NCBI GenBank assembly: GCA_903872505.1
Contig: CAIQKV010000078.1
Span: 1 to 64,000 of the forward strand
Length of the DNA: 64,000 nt
DNA from: an uncultured Opitutia bacterium
Lineage (GTDB): Bacteria > Verrucomicrobiota > Verrucomicrobiia > Opitutales > Opitutaceae
Direction: 5' to 3'
Under the pieces are notes generated by a model. That model saw only the letters and a program-made list of their open reading frames with translations. It had not been told where the DNA came from and did no database searches. Positions 7,540 to 16,770 of the stretch are shown in pieces (position 1 is the first letter of the stretch; each line of letters opens with the position of its first letter). A program made the translations under genes and the position numbers.

Positions 7540-10500
7540 ATGAGCAAATCAGCCACCGGCAAAACGCCCACCGCCAAGCAACCGTCCGCCAAGCACGCCA
7601 AGCCCAAGTACCCGGGTTTCCGCGTGACCTGCAACGGCAACCAGTTGGTGACGCAGTACGTCGAGACGCGCATCACCGAGGGCGGGGTGTTCTACCCGAT
7701 CACCCCTTCCACCGAGGGCGGTGAGATTTACCAGCAGTCGTTTGCGCAGGGTGAGCTCAACGTCTGGGGCGTGCAGAAGGTCGCCGTCGAGACCGAGGGC
7801 GAGCACGCCGCGCAGGGCGGCGCCACCGCGTACGCCGTGCAGGGCCGCCGCACCGTCAACTTCACCTCCGGCCAGGGCATCGCCTACGCGATGGAGCAGT
7901 ACTACCACGCGCCGGGCAAGCTCTCGACCATGGTGCTCGAGATCGGCGCGCGCGCGCTCACCAAGCAGGCCCTCAACGTCCACTGCGGCCACGACGACTT
8001 CTACGGCGCGCTCGACACCGGCTGGACGATGCTGATGGGCAAGGACGCCCAGCAGGTCGCCGACCAGGCCATCATCCTCCGCAAGGCCAACGAGCTCGCG
8101 CTCAACCCGGGCATGAACATCCAGGACGGCATGCTCACGACGCACTCCGAGCGCATGTACCTGGCGCCCGAGGCCGAGCTGCTCCGCGAATTCCTCGGCG
8201 ACCCGAACGACCAGATCGACTGCCCCACGCCCGCGCAGCGCGAGCTGTTCGGCCCGCAGCGCCGCCGCGTGCCGCAGATGATGGACCTGAAGAACCCGGT
8301 CCTCCTCGGGCCCGTCGAGAACCAGGAGCACCACATGAACGGCGTCGTCGCGCGCCGGAACAACTTCAACGAGCCCATCCTCGGCTTCCTGGACCAGTGC
8401 TACAAGGAGTTCGGCCAGCTCACCGGCCGCCACTACGGCTTCCTGAGCGAGTACCGGACCGCGGACGCCGACACCGTCTTCATTTCCCTCGGCTGCGCCG
8501 CCGAGAACATCGAGGCCGCCTGCGACTACCTGCGCGAGCAGCGCAACGCCAAGGTCGGCTCGATCCACCTCAACGTCATCCGCCCGTTCCCCGAGGCCGC
8601 CATGATCAACGCGCTGCGGGGCAAGAAGAACGTCATCATCCTCGAGCGCACCGACGAGGGCCTCGCCGGGGACAACCCCCTCGCCCGCGACGTCCGCGTC
8701 GCGATCGGCAAGGCCCAGGAGGCCGCGAAATTCGGCGGCGAGCTCCCCGCGCTCACGGCCGCCGAGACCCCGCGCCTCTTCCGCGGCTCCTACGGCATCG
8801 GCTCGCGTGACTTCCGCCCCGAGCACACCCTCGGCGCCTACGAGTTCGCCACCGGCACCGCCCGGCGCCTGGACGGCCGCGGTGCGGCCGACGGCGAGAC
8901 GTTCTTCGTCCTCGGCGTCAAGCACCCCTATGCCGTCATCAGCAAGGACACCCCGTCGCTGCTGCCCACCGGCGCGATCGCGGTGCGGTTCCATTCCATC
9001 GGCGGCTGGGGCATGATCACCACCGGCAAGAACCTCGGCTCCATCATCGGCGACTTCGGCCAGTTCATCGCCGAGCAGAGCCCCACCTACGACGAGGACG
9101 GCACGCTCGTCGAGAAGCTCTTCGTCATGGCCAACCCGAAGTACGGCTCCGAGAAGAAGGGCGCCCCGACGAACTACTACCTCACGGTCGCCCCGACGCA
9201 GATCAAGGTGAACTGCGAGCTCAACCACGTGGACGTGGTCCTCTGCTGCGACCCGAAGGCCTTCACCCACACCAACCCGCTCGAGGGCCTGAAAAAGGGC
9301 GGCTCGCTCGTCTGGGAGTCCAATGACACGCCGGAGGTGGCCTGGCAGCGCATCCCGCTGAAGCACCGCCAGTTCGTGCAGGAGAACAACATCCGCGTGT
9401 TCATCCTGCCCGGCTTCGAGATCGCCCGCAAGGCGACCAACCAGACCGAGCTGCAGCTCCGCATGCAGGGCAATTCCTTCCTCGGCGCGTTCTTCCGCGT
9501 GTCGCCGTTCCTCCAGACCTTCGGCATTTCCGAGGAGCAGTTCAGCAAGGTCGTCCGCAAGCAGTACGAGAAGAAATTCGCCCGCTTCGGCGACGCCGTC
9601 GTCACGTCCAACATGACCGTGATGACCGAGGGCTTCTCGCGCGTGACGGAGATCAAGATCGGCCGCGCCGACGATCCCGACCGCTCCTCGATGCGCAATC
9701 CGATGCTCAAGCCCCAGGGCGACCACCAGATCATCCCCACCGCCGGCTGCGCCTCATCCGGCTGCGGAAGCATCCCCATGCCCGCGGCCCAGCCCGCCCG
9801 CTCGCCGTTCCAGACCCTCGCGAAGTTCGACTCCGAGTTCCGCGCCGGCCTCGGCTACCACCAGCCCTCCGGCCCGCTGGCCTCCGTCGGCGTGATCGCC
9901 TCCGGCACCGGCGCCACCCAGTCCAAGTACGTCGCGCGCCGCGAGACCCCCGTCTACATCGCCGAGAACTGCACCCAGTGCATGGAGTGCATCACCGCCT
10001 GTCCCGACACCGCCCTGCCCAACATGGCGCAGGAGGTCACCACCGTCCTCAAGACCGCGGTCAACAACTACGTCACCGACCTCGCGGACCGCCGCGCGTT
10101 CGGCGCCGAGCTCACCGCCCTCGAGCAGCGCGCCCGCGTGAAGATGAACGAGTCGGTCAAGGCCAAGAGCGGCGTCCCGTTCAAGGACATCATCAATGCC
10201 GAGGTCGCCGCCCTCGCGACCGTCTCGGCCCAGGGCAAGGCGGAGTTCGCCAACATCATCGCCAAGCTCCCCCTCGCCTACAACAACGTCCCCGCCATCT
10301 TCCGCTCGCTCGAGGCCAAGACGCCCGGCGCCGGCGGCCTGTTCTCCATCTACGTCTCCGACCTCTGCAAGGGTTGCGGCGAATGCGTGCAGGTCTGCGG
10401 CGACCACGACGCGCTCCGGATGACGCGCGAGACCGAGGAGCTCAACGCCGACCTCACCACCGCGCAGGTCTTCTCCCGCCTCCTGCCCGACACCCCGCAG

Positions 10501-12285
10501 AAATTCCTCGGGTTGTACAACGACTCGGACGCCGCCTCCTCCCGCGAGGCCGCCCTGCGCAACCACCTCATGGTGCGCCGCAACTACGAGGCCCTCGTCT
10601 CGGGCGACGGCGCCTGCGCCGGCTGCGGCGAGAAGAGCGTCCTCCGCGCCGCCGCCAGCATCACCGAGGCCTACATGCGGCCGCTCTACCACCAGAAGGC
10701 CGACCGCCTCCGCGCCAAGGCCGCGCGCCTCGAGAGGGAGGGCCTCCAGAAACTCGCCGCCCTCCAGGCCCGCAGCGAGCCCGAGTACCAGCTCTTCCGG
10801 AAGACCTACTCCCATGTCATCGTCGGCCTCGGCGGCGAGAACGACGCCGACACGGCCAAGCGCATCGCCGACTACGAGAAGAAGCACGGCGCCATTACCG
10901 ACGCCCAGCTCATCGGCGGCCTCGTCGCCGTGATCGAGCAGGACGCGTTCAACCACAAGGACCTCCAGGCGATCGACGGCCGCCGCGCCAACGGCATGTC
11001 CGTCATGATGATGGGCGCGAGCACGGGCTGTAATACCGTCTACGGCTCCACTCCCCCGGGGAACCCGCATCCGTACCCCTGGATGAACTCGCTCTTCCAG
11101 GACGGCGCCACGATCTCGTGGCTCATGGCCGAGTCCATCATCGTCAACCACGCCCGCCGGTCCGTCTCCCCCGAGCGGCTGGCAGACGCGCTGCTCGACC
11201 GCGCCGACCAGGTCGCGACCGAGGCCGACTATTTCACCCTCACGCACCTCGACGACGCGCTGATGACCGAGCAGGAAATCCGCGAGCTGCCGAAGGTCTG
11301 GGTGGTCGGCGGCGACGGCGCCCTCGGCGACATCGGCTTCCAGAACGTCTCCAAGGTCGTCCTGCAGAACCGCCCCAACGTGAAGATGCTCATGCTCGAC
11401 ACGCAGGTCTACTCCAACACCGGCGGCCAGAACTCCGACTCATCCACCATGCTCGGCGGCTACGACATGAACCAGTTCGGCGTCGCCTCGCAGGGCAAGC
11501 TGATCGAGAAGAAGAACGTCGCCGAGGCGTTCACCAGCGGCCACGGCTCGCCGTTCATCGCCCAGGTCTCGATGGCCAATTCCGCCAAGCTCTACAAGGC
11601 CATGCTCGACGGCCTCGAGTACCGCGGCACGGCCTTCTTCCAGGCCTACACCACCTGCCAGCCCGAGCACGGCGTCGGCGACAACATGAGCGCCGACCAG
11701 GCCAAGCTGGTGCGCGACGCCCGCGGCATGCCCGAGTTCGTCTTCAACCCGCGCCGCGGCGAAACCTCGCAGGAGGCCTTCGACCTCAAGGGCAACCCGA
11801 GCCTGGACCGCGACTGGTGGCGCACGAAGTACGCGTCCACCGGCGAGGAATACAGCTACGGCGTCGCCCACTGGGCCGTCACCGAGGGCCGTTTCCGCAA
11901 GCACGTGAAGCCGATCAAGGAGGAGGAAGCCGCCAAGCTCGCCCTCCTCGACGACCAGCTGCTCTTCATCACGCAGGACGATGTCATCCACCGCCGCGTG
12001 TTCGAGCCCGCCCACCGCAGCTTCGTCCCCAACTTCGGCAGCTACATCAAGACCGAGGAGTCGGGGAAGATGAAGTACTACGCCGTGACGCGCCAGATGG
12101 TGCTCTTCGCCGTCGAGCGCCGCAAGGCGTGGCGCATGCTCCAGGGCAAGGCCGGCGTGGTGAACAAGGACTACCTCGCGCAGAAGGCCTTCCTCGCCAA
12201 GCTCGACAAGGGGGAGATCCCCCTCGCCGACGCCAAGGCCCGCGCCCGCGAGCTGTTCGCCGCCGAGTTGGCCGCCGTCAAGTAA
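7540..12285 (+). CDS. nifJ: Pyruvate:ferredoxin (flavodoxin) oxidoreductase, extended form
   Basis: A single-chain 2-oxoacid oxidoreductase of 1581 residues, catalysing reversible CoA-dependent decarboxylation of pyruvate with ferredoxin or flavodoxin as acceptor. In order: pyrimidine-binding alpha domain (FYPITPSTEG near residue 50), CoA-linked domain II, gamma domain near 470-680 (FHSIGGWGMITTGKNLG), two 4Fe-4S motifs (CTQCMECITACP near 810 and CKGCGECVQVC near 943), and a TPP domain with CAGCGEKS near 1026, GDGALGDIG near 1257 and YSNTGGQNS near 1290. Classical enzymes have about 1170-1230 residues. The excess here is spread over the region before the first cluster, between the clusters, and the TPP/C-terminal part. 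No strong Shine-Dalgarno precedes the ATG. A 185-bp gap separates it from sufS. Confidence 0.92.
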   Translation: MSKSATGKTPTAKQPSAKHAKPKYPGFRVTCNGNQLVTQYVETRITEGGVFYPITPSTEGGEIYQQSFAQGELNVWGVQKVAVETEGEHAAQGGATAYAVQGRRTVNFTSGQGIAYAMEQYYHAPGKLSTMVLEIGARALTKQALNVHCGHDDFYGALDTGWTMLMGKDAQQVADQAIILRKANELALNPGMNIQDGMLTTHSERMYLAPEAELLREFLGDPNDQIDCPTPAQRELFGPQRRRVPQMMDLKNPVLLGPVENQEHHMNGVVARRNNFNEPILGFLDQCYKEFGQLTGRHYGFLSEYRTADADTVFISLGCAAENIEAACDYLREQRNAKVGSIHLNVIRPFPEAAMINALRGKKNVIILERTDEGLAGDNPLARDVRVAIGKAQEAAKFGGELPALTAAETPRLFRGSYGIGSRDFRPEHTLGAYEFATGTARRLDGRGAADGETFFVLGVKHPYAVISKDTPSLLPTGAIAVRFHSIGGWGMITTGKNLGSIIGDFGQFIAEQSPTYDEDGTLVEKLFVMANPKYGSEKKGAPTNYYLTVAPTQIKVNCELNHVDVVLCCDPKAFTHTNPLEGLKKGGSLVWESNDTPEVAWQRIPLKHRQFVQENNIRVFILPGFEIARKATNQTELQLRMQGNSFLGAFFRVSPFLQTFGISEEQFSKVVRKQYEKKFARFGDAVVTSNMTVMTEGFSRVTEIKIGRADDPDRSSMRNPMLKPQGDHQIIPTAGCASSGCGSIPMPAAQPARSPFQTLAKFDSEFRAGLGYHQPSGPLASVGVIASGTGATQSKYVARRETPVYIAENCTQCMECITACPDTALPNMAQEVTTVLKTAVNNYVTDLADRRAFGAELTALEQRARVKMNESVKAKSGVPFKDIINAEVAALATVSAQGKAEFANIIAKLPLAYNNVPAIFRSLEAKTPGAGGLFSIYVSDLCKGCGECVQVCGDHDALRMTRETEELNADLTTAQVFSRLLPDTPQKFLGLYNDSDAASSREAALRNHLMVRRNYEALVSGDGACAGCGEKSVLRAAASITEAYMRPLYHQKADRLRAKAARLEREGLQKLAALQARSEPEYQLFRKTYSHVIVGLGGENDADTAKRIADYEKKHGAITDAQLIGGLVAVIEQDAFNHKDLQAIDGRRANGMSVMMMGASTGCNTVYGSTPPGNPHPYPWMNSLFQDGATISWLMAESIIVNHARRSVSPERLADALLDRADQVATEADYFTLTHLDDALMTEQEIRELPKVWVVGGDGALGDIGFQNVSKVVLQNRPNVKMLMLDTQVYSNTGGQNSDSSTMLGGYDMNQFGVASQGKLIEKKNVAEAFTSGHGSPFIAQVSMANSAKLYKAMLDGLEYRGTAFFQAYTTCQPEHGVGDNMSADQAKLVRDARGMPEFVFNPRRGETSQEAFDLKGNPSLDRDWWRTKYASTGEEYSYGVAHWAVTEGRFRKHVKPIKEEEAAKLALLDDQLLFITQDDVIHRRVFEPAHRSFVPNFGSYIKTEESGKMKYYAVTRQMVLFAVERRKAWRMLQGKAGVVNKDYLAQKAFLAKLDKGEIPLADAKARARELFAAELAAVK

Positions 12286-12333
12286 CGCCGCGGCCGCCGC
12301 TCCGTCCCGCGATCTTTCCGGCCCACCGGCCGG

Positions 12334-13056
12334 TCAGATCACCGCGGGCGGACGCCGGCGCGCCGCCCGGCGGGCCAGCAGCCGGTCGAACCGCTGCCGG
12401 TGGAGGACGCCGTCAAGCACGTCGTAGTGCTGCGGCACCATCAGGCGCGGATTCAGCTGGCGGGCCTTCTCGAGGCTCGCCGGAATGAGCTCGGGCCGGC
12501 TGTTCAGGATGGGCGGCGGCAGGTGCGCGTTGAAAAAGTAGCTCGCAAACAGGTCCCCGCTGAACAGCAGGTCGTGCCGCGCGCTGTAGAAACCGCAGTG
12601 CCCGGCCGTGTGCCCCGGCAGGTGCACCACGCGCAGCCCGCCCCAAAACGGCAGTTCGTCCCCGTCCGCTAAAAACACATCGATGGGCGCCGGCTGGCCC
12701 ACCCGCAGTACTGCCCGGCCGGCGCGCTCCAGCCGGCCGCACCAGCGGCTCGTCCCCGTGTAGGGATATGTGCCGTCGATGTGCGCCTGCTCGGCCGGGT
12801 GCGCGTAGACCGGCGCCCCCGTCCACGCCTTGGCCCACGCCACGTTGCCCGCGTGGTCGATGTGGCCGTGCGTGAGCAGGATGGCCTTCACATTCCGCGG
12901 ACCCAGCCCGTGCTGGCGCAGCCGCCAGCGGATTTGCGCCGGTTCGCCGATGAGCCCGGTGTCGATCAGCACCGCCTCGCCCGGCGGACCCCACAGCAGA
13001 TGGCAGACGCCCATGACACCGCGAATGGTCTGGATGCCCGGCGGGACGTTCTTCAT
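12334..13056 (-). CDS. Metallo-beta-lactamase-fold hydrolase
   Basis: A 240-residue soluble MBL-fold protein. The zinc motif THGHIDHAGN (HxHxDH) is intact, followed by LPGHTAGHCGFY and LLFSGDLFA, which supply the third histidine and the bridging aspartate, and PQHYD near the end. Family members include glyoxalase II-like thioesterases, lactonases and persulfide dioxygenases; nothing here fixes the substrate. The frame is open upstream, but ATG 13056 is preferred because GGGAG lies just upstream and family similarity begins there. It converges on the oxidoreductase gene. Confidence 0.8.
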   Translation of the reverse strand: MKNVPPGIQTIRGVMGVCHLLWGPPGEAVLIDTGLIGEPAQIRWRLRQHGLGPRNVKAILLTHGHIDHAGNVAWAKAWTGAPVYAHPAEQAHIDGTYPYTGTSRWCGRLERAGRAVLRVGQPAPIDVFLADGDELPFWGGLRVVHLPGHTAGHCGFYSARHDLLFSGDLFASYFFNAHLPPPILNSRPELIPASLEKARQLNPRLMVPQHYDVLDGVLHRQRFDRLLARRAARRRPPAVI

Positions 13057-13158
13057 CGCAGCTCCCAGCTCATCACGCCCGGCCCACTTCGCAATTTCAG
13101 ACTGCCGGGGCCATCGCCGGACTTGCGGATCAGTTCCCCTCCGGGCATATCCAGCCGC

Positions 13159-13707
13159 GTGAACCCCCCGCCGGACGAAGCCGCGATCCACGCCATCGAG
13201 CGGCCCCACCGCAGCCTGTGGACGTATTACTGGCTCAGCAGTCTGCTGGTGCCACCGGCCCTGCCCATCCTGCTGCCCTACCTCTGGTTTCGCTATCACT
13301 CGATGCGCTACAAGTTCACCGACGAGGGCATCTCGATGAGCTGGGGCATCCTCTTCCGCCGCCAGATCATCATCAACTACGCGCGCATCCAGGACATCCA
13401 CCTGCGCTCAAATCTCGTGGAGCGCTGGCTCGGCCTCGCCCGCGTGCTGGTCCAGACCGCCAGCGGCAGCATGGGCGCGGAGATGACCCTCGAGGGCCTC
13501 CAGGAGTTCGAGGCCGTGCGCGATTTCCTTTATTCCAAAATGCGCGGCGTGAAGGATCCCGCGCACAAATCCTCAGTCGCGGCCGCCGGCCCGGCGCCGG
13601 ACCAGGAGCTGGCCGCCGCCCTGCGCGAGGTGGCCCGCGAGCTGCGGGAAACCCGCCTGGCGCTGCTGGCCCGCCCGCCCAGCCCGGGAGATTCCGGCCA
13701 TGTTTGA
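13159..13707 (+). CDS. Bacterial PH-domain (DUF304/bPH2) membrane protein A
   Basis: About 182 residues, starting at a GTG. Residues 20-45 are hydrophobic (WLSSLLVPPALPILLPYLWF). They are followed by a bacterial PH domain opening with YKFTDEGISMSWGILFRR and continuing through NYARIQDIHLRSNLVERWLGLA, the typical DUF304 pattern. It overlaps the next gene by 8 nt. Tandem DUF304 genes resemble the ydbS/ydbT arrangement of Bacillus, where the proteins affect resistance to bacteriocins. The GTG start is inferred because the upstream frame lies antisense to the hydrolase gene. Confidence 0.65.
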   Translation: MNPPPDEAAIHAIERPHRSLWTYYWLSSLLVPPALPILLPYLWFRYHSMRYKFTDEGISMSWGILFRRQIIINYARIQDIHLRSNLVERWLGLARVLVQTASGSMGAEMTLEGLQEFEAVRDFLYSKMRGVKDPAHKSSVAAAGPAPDQELAAALREVARELRETRLALLARPPSPGDSGHV

Positions 13708-14575
13708 CTGGATCCGCCGGCTGGTGCTGCAGGTCATGCGGGTGCCCCACGACCCCGCGCCGCCGTTGGGCGCCCCCGGGTCCGTCCGCGTCTTTCGCGC
13801 CGGCCGGAATTATTACAAGCTGCGCGTGTTCCGCTGGGGGCTGGGCCAGTGCGGGGCGCTGGTCGGCATCGTGGTCTCCCTCTCTTTCCTCGGCTGGTTC
13901 AAGCTTGAGGTCGAATCGGCCCGGCGCGCCCAGGCCGTCGCGGTGGCCCCGGCCCAGCCGCCGGCCCCGCCGACCGCGCCGGCAACCGGGCGCAAGGCCG
14001 CCCGGCCCCGCAGCGATCCGAAGCAGGACCTCCGGCGGCTGGCCGCCCGCACCCCGGGCTGGGTCATCCCGGTGATCGCGGGTTTCGAGATCTGGGGTAT
14101 CCTGCTCTTCGTGCTGCAGCTGCCGGTGACCTTCGCCGTGGTGCGGCTCGATTTCGAGATGCACTGGTACATCGTCACCGACCGCAGCCTGCGCATCCGC
14201 ACCGGCCTGCTCCGCCTGCAGGAATCCACCATGAGCTTCGCCAACCTGCAGCAGGTGGAGGTCAAGCAGGGCCCGCTCCAGCGGTTGCTCGGCCTCGCCG
14301 ACGTGCACGTTCAGTCCGCCGGCGGCGGGGGCGGCCATGAGCCCGGGCAGGCCGGGGATTCGCTCCACACCGGCATTTTTCACAGCGTCAACAACGCGAC
14401 CGAGATCCGCGACCTCATCCTCGAGCGGCTCCGCCAGTTCCGCCAGGCCGGCCTCGGCGACCCTGATGACCACGGCCATCCCGCCGCCTCGCCCTCGCCG
14501 GCGCCCGGCGACGCCCTTGCGGCTGCACGCGAGCTTCTCGCCGAGGCGCGAGCCCTGCGTCAGTCACTCGGCTGA
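13700..14575 (+). CDS. Bacterial PH-domain (DUF304/bPH2) membrane protein B
   Basis: A 291-residue partner of the preceding gene. Two hydrophobic segments (near 45-65 and 122-148) enclose an Ala/Pro-rich linker. A bPH2 domain follows (WYIVTDRSLRIRTGLLRL, then MSFANLQQVEVKQGPLQRLLGLADV), and the C-terminus is an Ala/Leu-rich helix. The 8-nt overlap with its neighbour implies coupled translation and probably a complex. Its role is unknown beyond membrane association. Confidence 0.65.
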   Translation: MFDWIRRLVLQVMRVPHDPAPPLGAPGSVRVFRAGRNYYKLRVFRWGLGQCGALVGIVVSLSFLGWFKLEVESARRAQAVAVAPAQPPAPPTAPATGRKAARPRSDPKQDLRRLAARTPGWVIPVIAGFEIWGILLFVLQLPVTFAVVRLDFEMHWYIVTDRSLRIRTGLLRLQESTMSFANLQQVEVKQGPLQRLLGLADVHVQSAGGGGGHEPGQAGDSLHTGIFHSVNNATEIRDLILERLRQFRQAGLGDPDDHGHPAASPSPAPGDALAAARELLAEARALRQSLG

Positions 14576-14591
14576 CCGAGTCTGAAATGGG

Positions 14592-14649
14592 GATGGGGCG
14601 CCCTCGCCCCGTCTGGAGTCCAACCGCGACGGGGGCGTCGCGGCCCCAT
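14592..14649. repeat. GC-rich imperfect inverted repeat between convergent genes
   Basis: Two arms of about 22 bp (14592-14612 and 14628-14649) are imperfect reverse complements around a 15-bp spacer. The element sits between the ends of convergent genes, so it may terminate transcription from both sides. It has no T-tract and may instead be another REP-type element. Confidence 0.45.
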
Positions 14650-14659
14650 TCTTCTCCGC

Positions 14660-15814
14660 TCACCCCCGCTTGAGCTGCAGCAGCCGCTGCCCCGCCGCGT
14701 GCAGCGTTGCGGGCTGCTTGGCGAAGTTGAGCCGGATGTAGCGGTTCTCGCCCGGGGCGAAAAAACTCGAGCCCGGCACCGGCGCGACGCCGATCTCCCG
14801 CGCCATCCAGTGCGAGAACTCCACGTCGCTCGCGTAGCCGAACGCCGAGATGTCCACCATCACGAAGTAGGCGCCCTCGGGTCGCGTGTAAGCCAGCCCG
14901 GTCTGGTCGAGGTAGCCGAGCAGGATGTCGCGCGAGACGGCGTACTTGGCGGCGAGTTCGTCGTAGTAGCTCGCGGGAAAACCCAGCGCCGTGACCACCG
15001 CGTGCTGCAGCGGCGCCGCGGCCCCGACAGTCAGGAAATCGTGGACCTTGCGCGCCTGGGCGATGATGGCCGGCGCCGCGTGCACGTAGCCCAGCCGCCA
15101 GCCGGTGATGGAAAAGGTCTTGGACAGCGACGAGCACATCAGGGTCCGCGACGCCATCCCCGGCAGTGTGGCAAAATAGGTGTGCCGGTGCGGTGCGTAG
15201 ACGATGTGCTCGTAGACCTCGTCGGTCAGCACGAACACGTCGTACTCCTCCGCCAGCGCGGCGATCTGCAGCAGCTCCGCGCGCGTGAAGACCCGGCCGC
15301 AGGGATTCGACGGGTTGCAGAGCACGAACGCCTTCAGTCCGCTGGCGAACGCGCGCCGCAGCTCGGCCGGGTCGAATTTGTACTCCGGCGGGTGCAGGGG
15401 CACGTGCACCGGCACCGCCCCGGTGAGGATCGCGTCCGCCGAGTAATTTTCATAGAAGGGCGTGAACAGCCCGACTTTGTCGCCGGGGTCGCACACTGTC
15501 ATCATCGCGACCATCATCGCCTCGGTGGCGCCGCAGGTGACCACGAGCTCGCGGGCGGGGTCGACCGGCACGCCCATGAAGCGCGTGAGCTTGGCCCCCA
15601 GCGCGCCCCGCAGCTCGGGCGAGCCCCAGGTCACGGCGTATTGGTGGCGGCCGGCGTCCATCGCGTCCTTGGCCGCCTGCACCAGCGCCGGGGGCGGGTC
15701 CCAGTCGGGAAAACCCTGCGCGAGGTTGATGGCGCCGTGCTGCTGGGCGACGCGCGTCATCTCCCGGATGAGCGACTCCGTGAAGACCGCGGTGCGTTGC
15801 GAGGTGCGCGGCAC
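14660..15814 (-). CDS. Class I/II PLP aminotransferase (YbdL/KAT-like)
   Basis: A 384-residue fold-type I aminotransferase. INLAQGFPDWDPPPAL is the N-terminal substrate-loop motif typical of methionine/kynurenine-oxoglutarate transaminases. NPSNPCGRVF supplies the pyridine-contacting asparagine region, TDEVYEHIVY the aspartate/tyrosine pair, and SSLSKTFSITGWRLGY the PLP lysine and phosphate-binding residues. RLNFAKQPATL near the C-terminus holds the arginine for the substrate carboxylate. It starts 3 nt after the LysM lipoprotein gene ends, so the two are cotranscribed. The amino acid specificity cannot be read from sequence. Confidence 0.85.
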   Translation of the reverse strand: MPRTSQRTAVFTESLIREMTRVAQQHGAINLAQGFPDWDPPPALVQAAKDAMDAGRHQYAVTWGSPELRGALGAKLTRFMGVPVDPARELVVTCGATEAMMVAMMTVCDPGDKVGLFTPFYENYSADAILTGAVPVHVPLHPPEYKFDPAELRRAFASGLKAFVLCNPSNPCGRVFTRAELLQIAALAEEYDVFVLTDEVYEHIVYAPHRHTYFATLPGMASRTLMCSSLSKTFSITGWRLGYVHAAPAIIAQARKVHDFLTVGAAAPLQHAVVTALGFPASYYDELAAKYAVSRDILLGYLDQTGLAYTRPEGAYFVMVDISAFGYASDVEFSHWMAREIGVAPVPGSSFFAPGENRYIRLNFAKQPATLHAAGQRLLQLKRG

Positions 15815-15817
15815 GGC

Positions 15818-16693
15818 TCAGGGGATCTTCAACTGCATGCCGGGCTTGAGCGCGGTTTCATTCGGCATCACGTCGCGGTTGGCCGCGTAGATGTCCCGCC
15901 ACTTGGAACGGCTGCCGTAATATTTCTGCGCGAGGCTGAACAGGGTGTCTCCCTTGGCGACGGTGTGCGTGCGGCCGGATCCCGCCGCGGACGGGCTGGC
16001 GGCCGGGCGCGTGGGCGCGGTGGGGGTCACCGCCTTGACCATGGGCGCCGGCTCCGGCTCGGCGGCCTGGACCGGCGCGTAGGTGATGGGCGAATCGTCG
16101 GCCGCGGCGGGTTCGGGCTGCACCGTCGTGATCTTGATCAACGGCGCGCCCCCGGCGTCCGGGTTGTCCAGCGGCGCCTGGCTGCGGACCGGGGGCGCGG
16201 GCACCCCGGCGCGGAGCGCCGCCAGCTCGGCCCGCAGCTGGTCGTTGTCCCGCAGGAGCCGGTCGATCTGGTCCTGCTTCTCGAGCTGGTCGGCCTGGCT
16301 CTCCAGCGGCGTCGCCGGCAAGGTGCGGGCGAACTCGCGCTTGGCGGTGTCGATCAACCCGCGCACATACACGGCTTGGCGCGAGTTCGGCTGCAATTCG
16401 AGGTACTTGCGGAAATGATAGATCGCCGCGATCGGGTCCTTGACGTGCCGCAGGAGGATGAGACCCACCTCCAGGTGCGACTCGGGCGCGGTCTCGTCGC
16501 GCTTGGCAATGACCTTGAGATAGGCGTTGAGCGCCTCCTGGTTGCGCCCCTGCTTCGACAGCTGCTGCCCCTGGCGGTAGTAGGGATCGTCGGTTTCGGA
16601 GGAAAGCGTCAGGCTGTCCCCCCGCTCGCAACCGCCGGCCAGCACCAGGGCCAGCAGGCCCAGCAGGGCCGGAATGTTCAGGCGGTTTCTCAT
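15818..16693 (-). CDS. LysM-domain lipoprotein with TPR-like segment
   Basis: A 291-residue predicted lipoprotein. The signal peptide ends in a lipobox (LAGGC, lipidated C22). Residues 38-110 read as TPR-like repeats (YRQGQQLSKQGRNQEALNAY). A short coiled coil follows near 130-165 (QADQLEKQDQIDRLLRDNDQ), then a Pro/Ala-rich linker. The C-terminal 48 residues are a LysM peptidoglycan-binding domain (HTVAKGDTLFSLAQKYYG). It probably anchors envelope components to the murein. It diverges from kdsD across 77 bp. Confidence 0.85.
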   Translation of the reverse strand: MRNRLNIPALLGLLALVLAGGCERGDSLTLSSETDDPYYRQGQQLSKQGRNQEALNAYLKVIAKRDETAPESHLEVGLILLRHVKDPIAAIYHFRKYLELQPNSRQAVYVRGLIDTAKREFARTLPATPLESQADQLEKQDQIDRLLRDNDQLRAELAALRAGVPAPPVRSQAPLDNPDAGGAPLIKITTVQPEPAAADDSPITYAPVQAAEPEPAPMVKAVTPTAPTRPAASPSAAGSGRTHTVAKGDTLFSLAQKYYGSRSKWRDIYAANRDVMPNETALKPGMQLKIP

Positions 16694-16770
16694 CTCAGGC
16701 GGGGAATGGGATTGAACGGGTAAAAGTTAACCGTAAATTCCGCACTCTCGCCCCGCGACTCAAACTCTAA

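Noticed and set aside
7549-11247. Long minus-strand frames across the PFOR gene
   Set aside because: Antisense to intact oxidoreductase motifs, repetitive Gly/Ala/Asp/Val composition, no domain seen.
12286-12333. Possible terminator after the PFOR gene
   Set aside because: Only a short GC palindrome is present and no U-tract follows.
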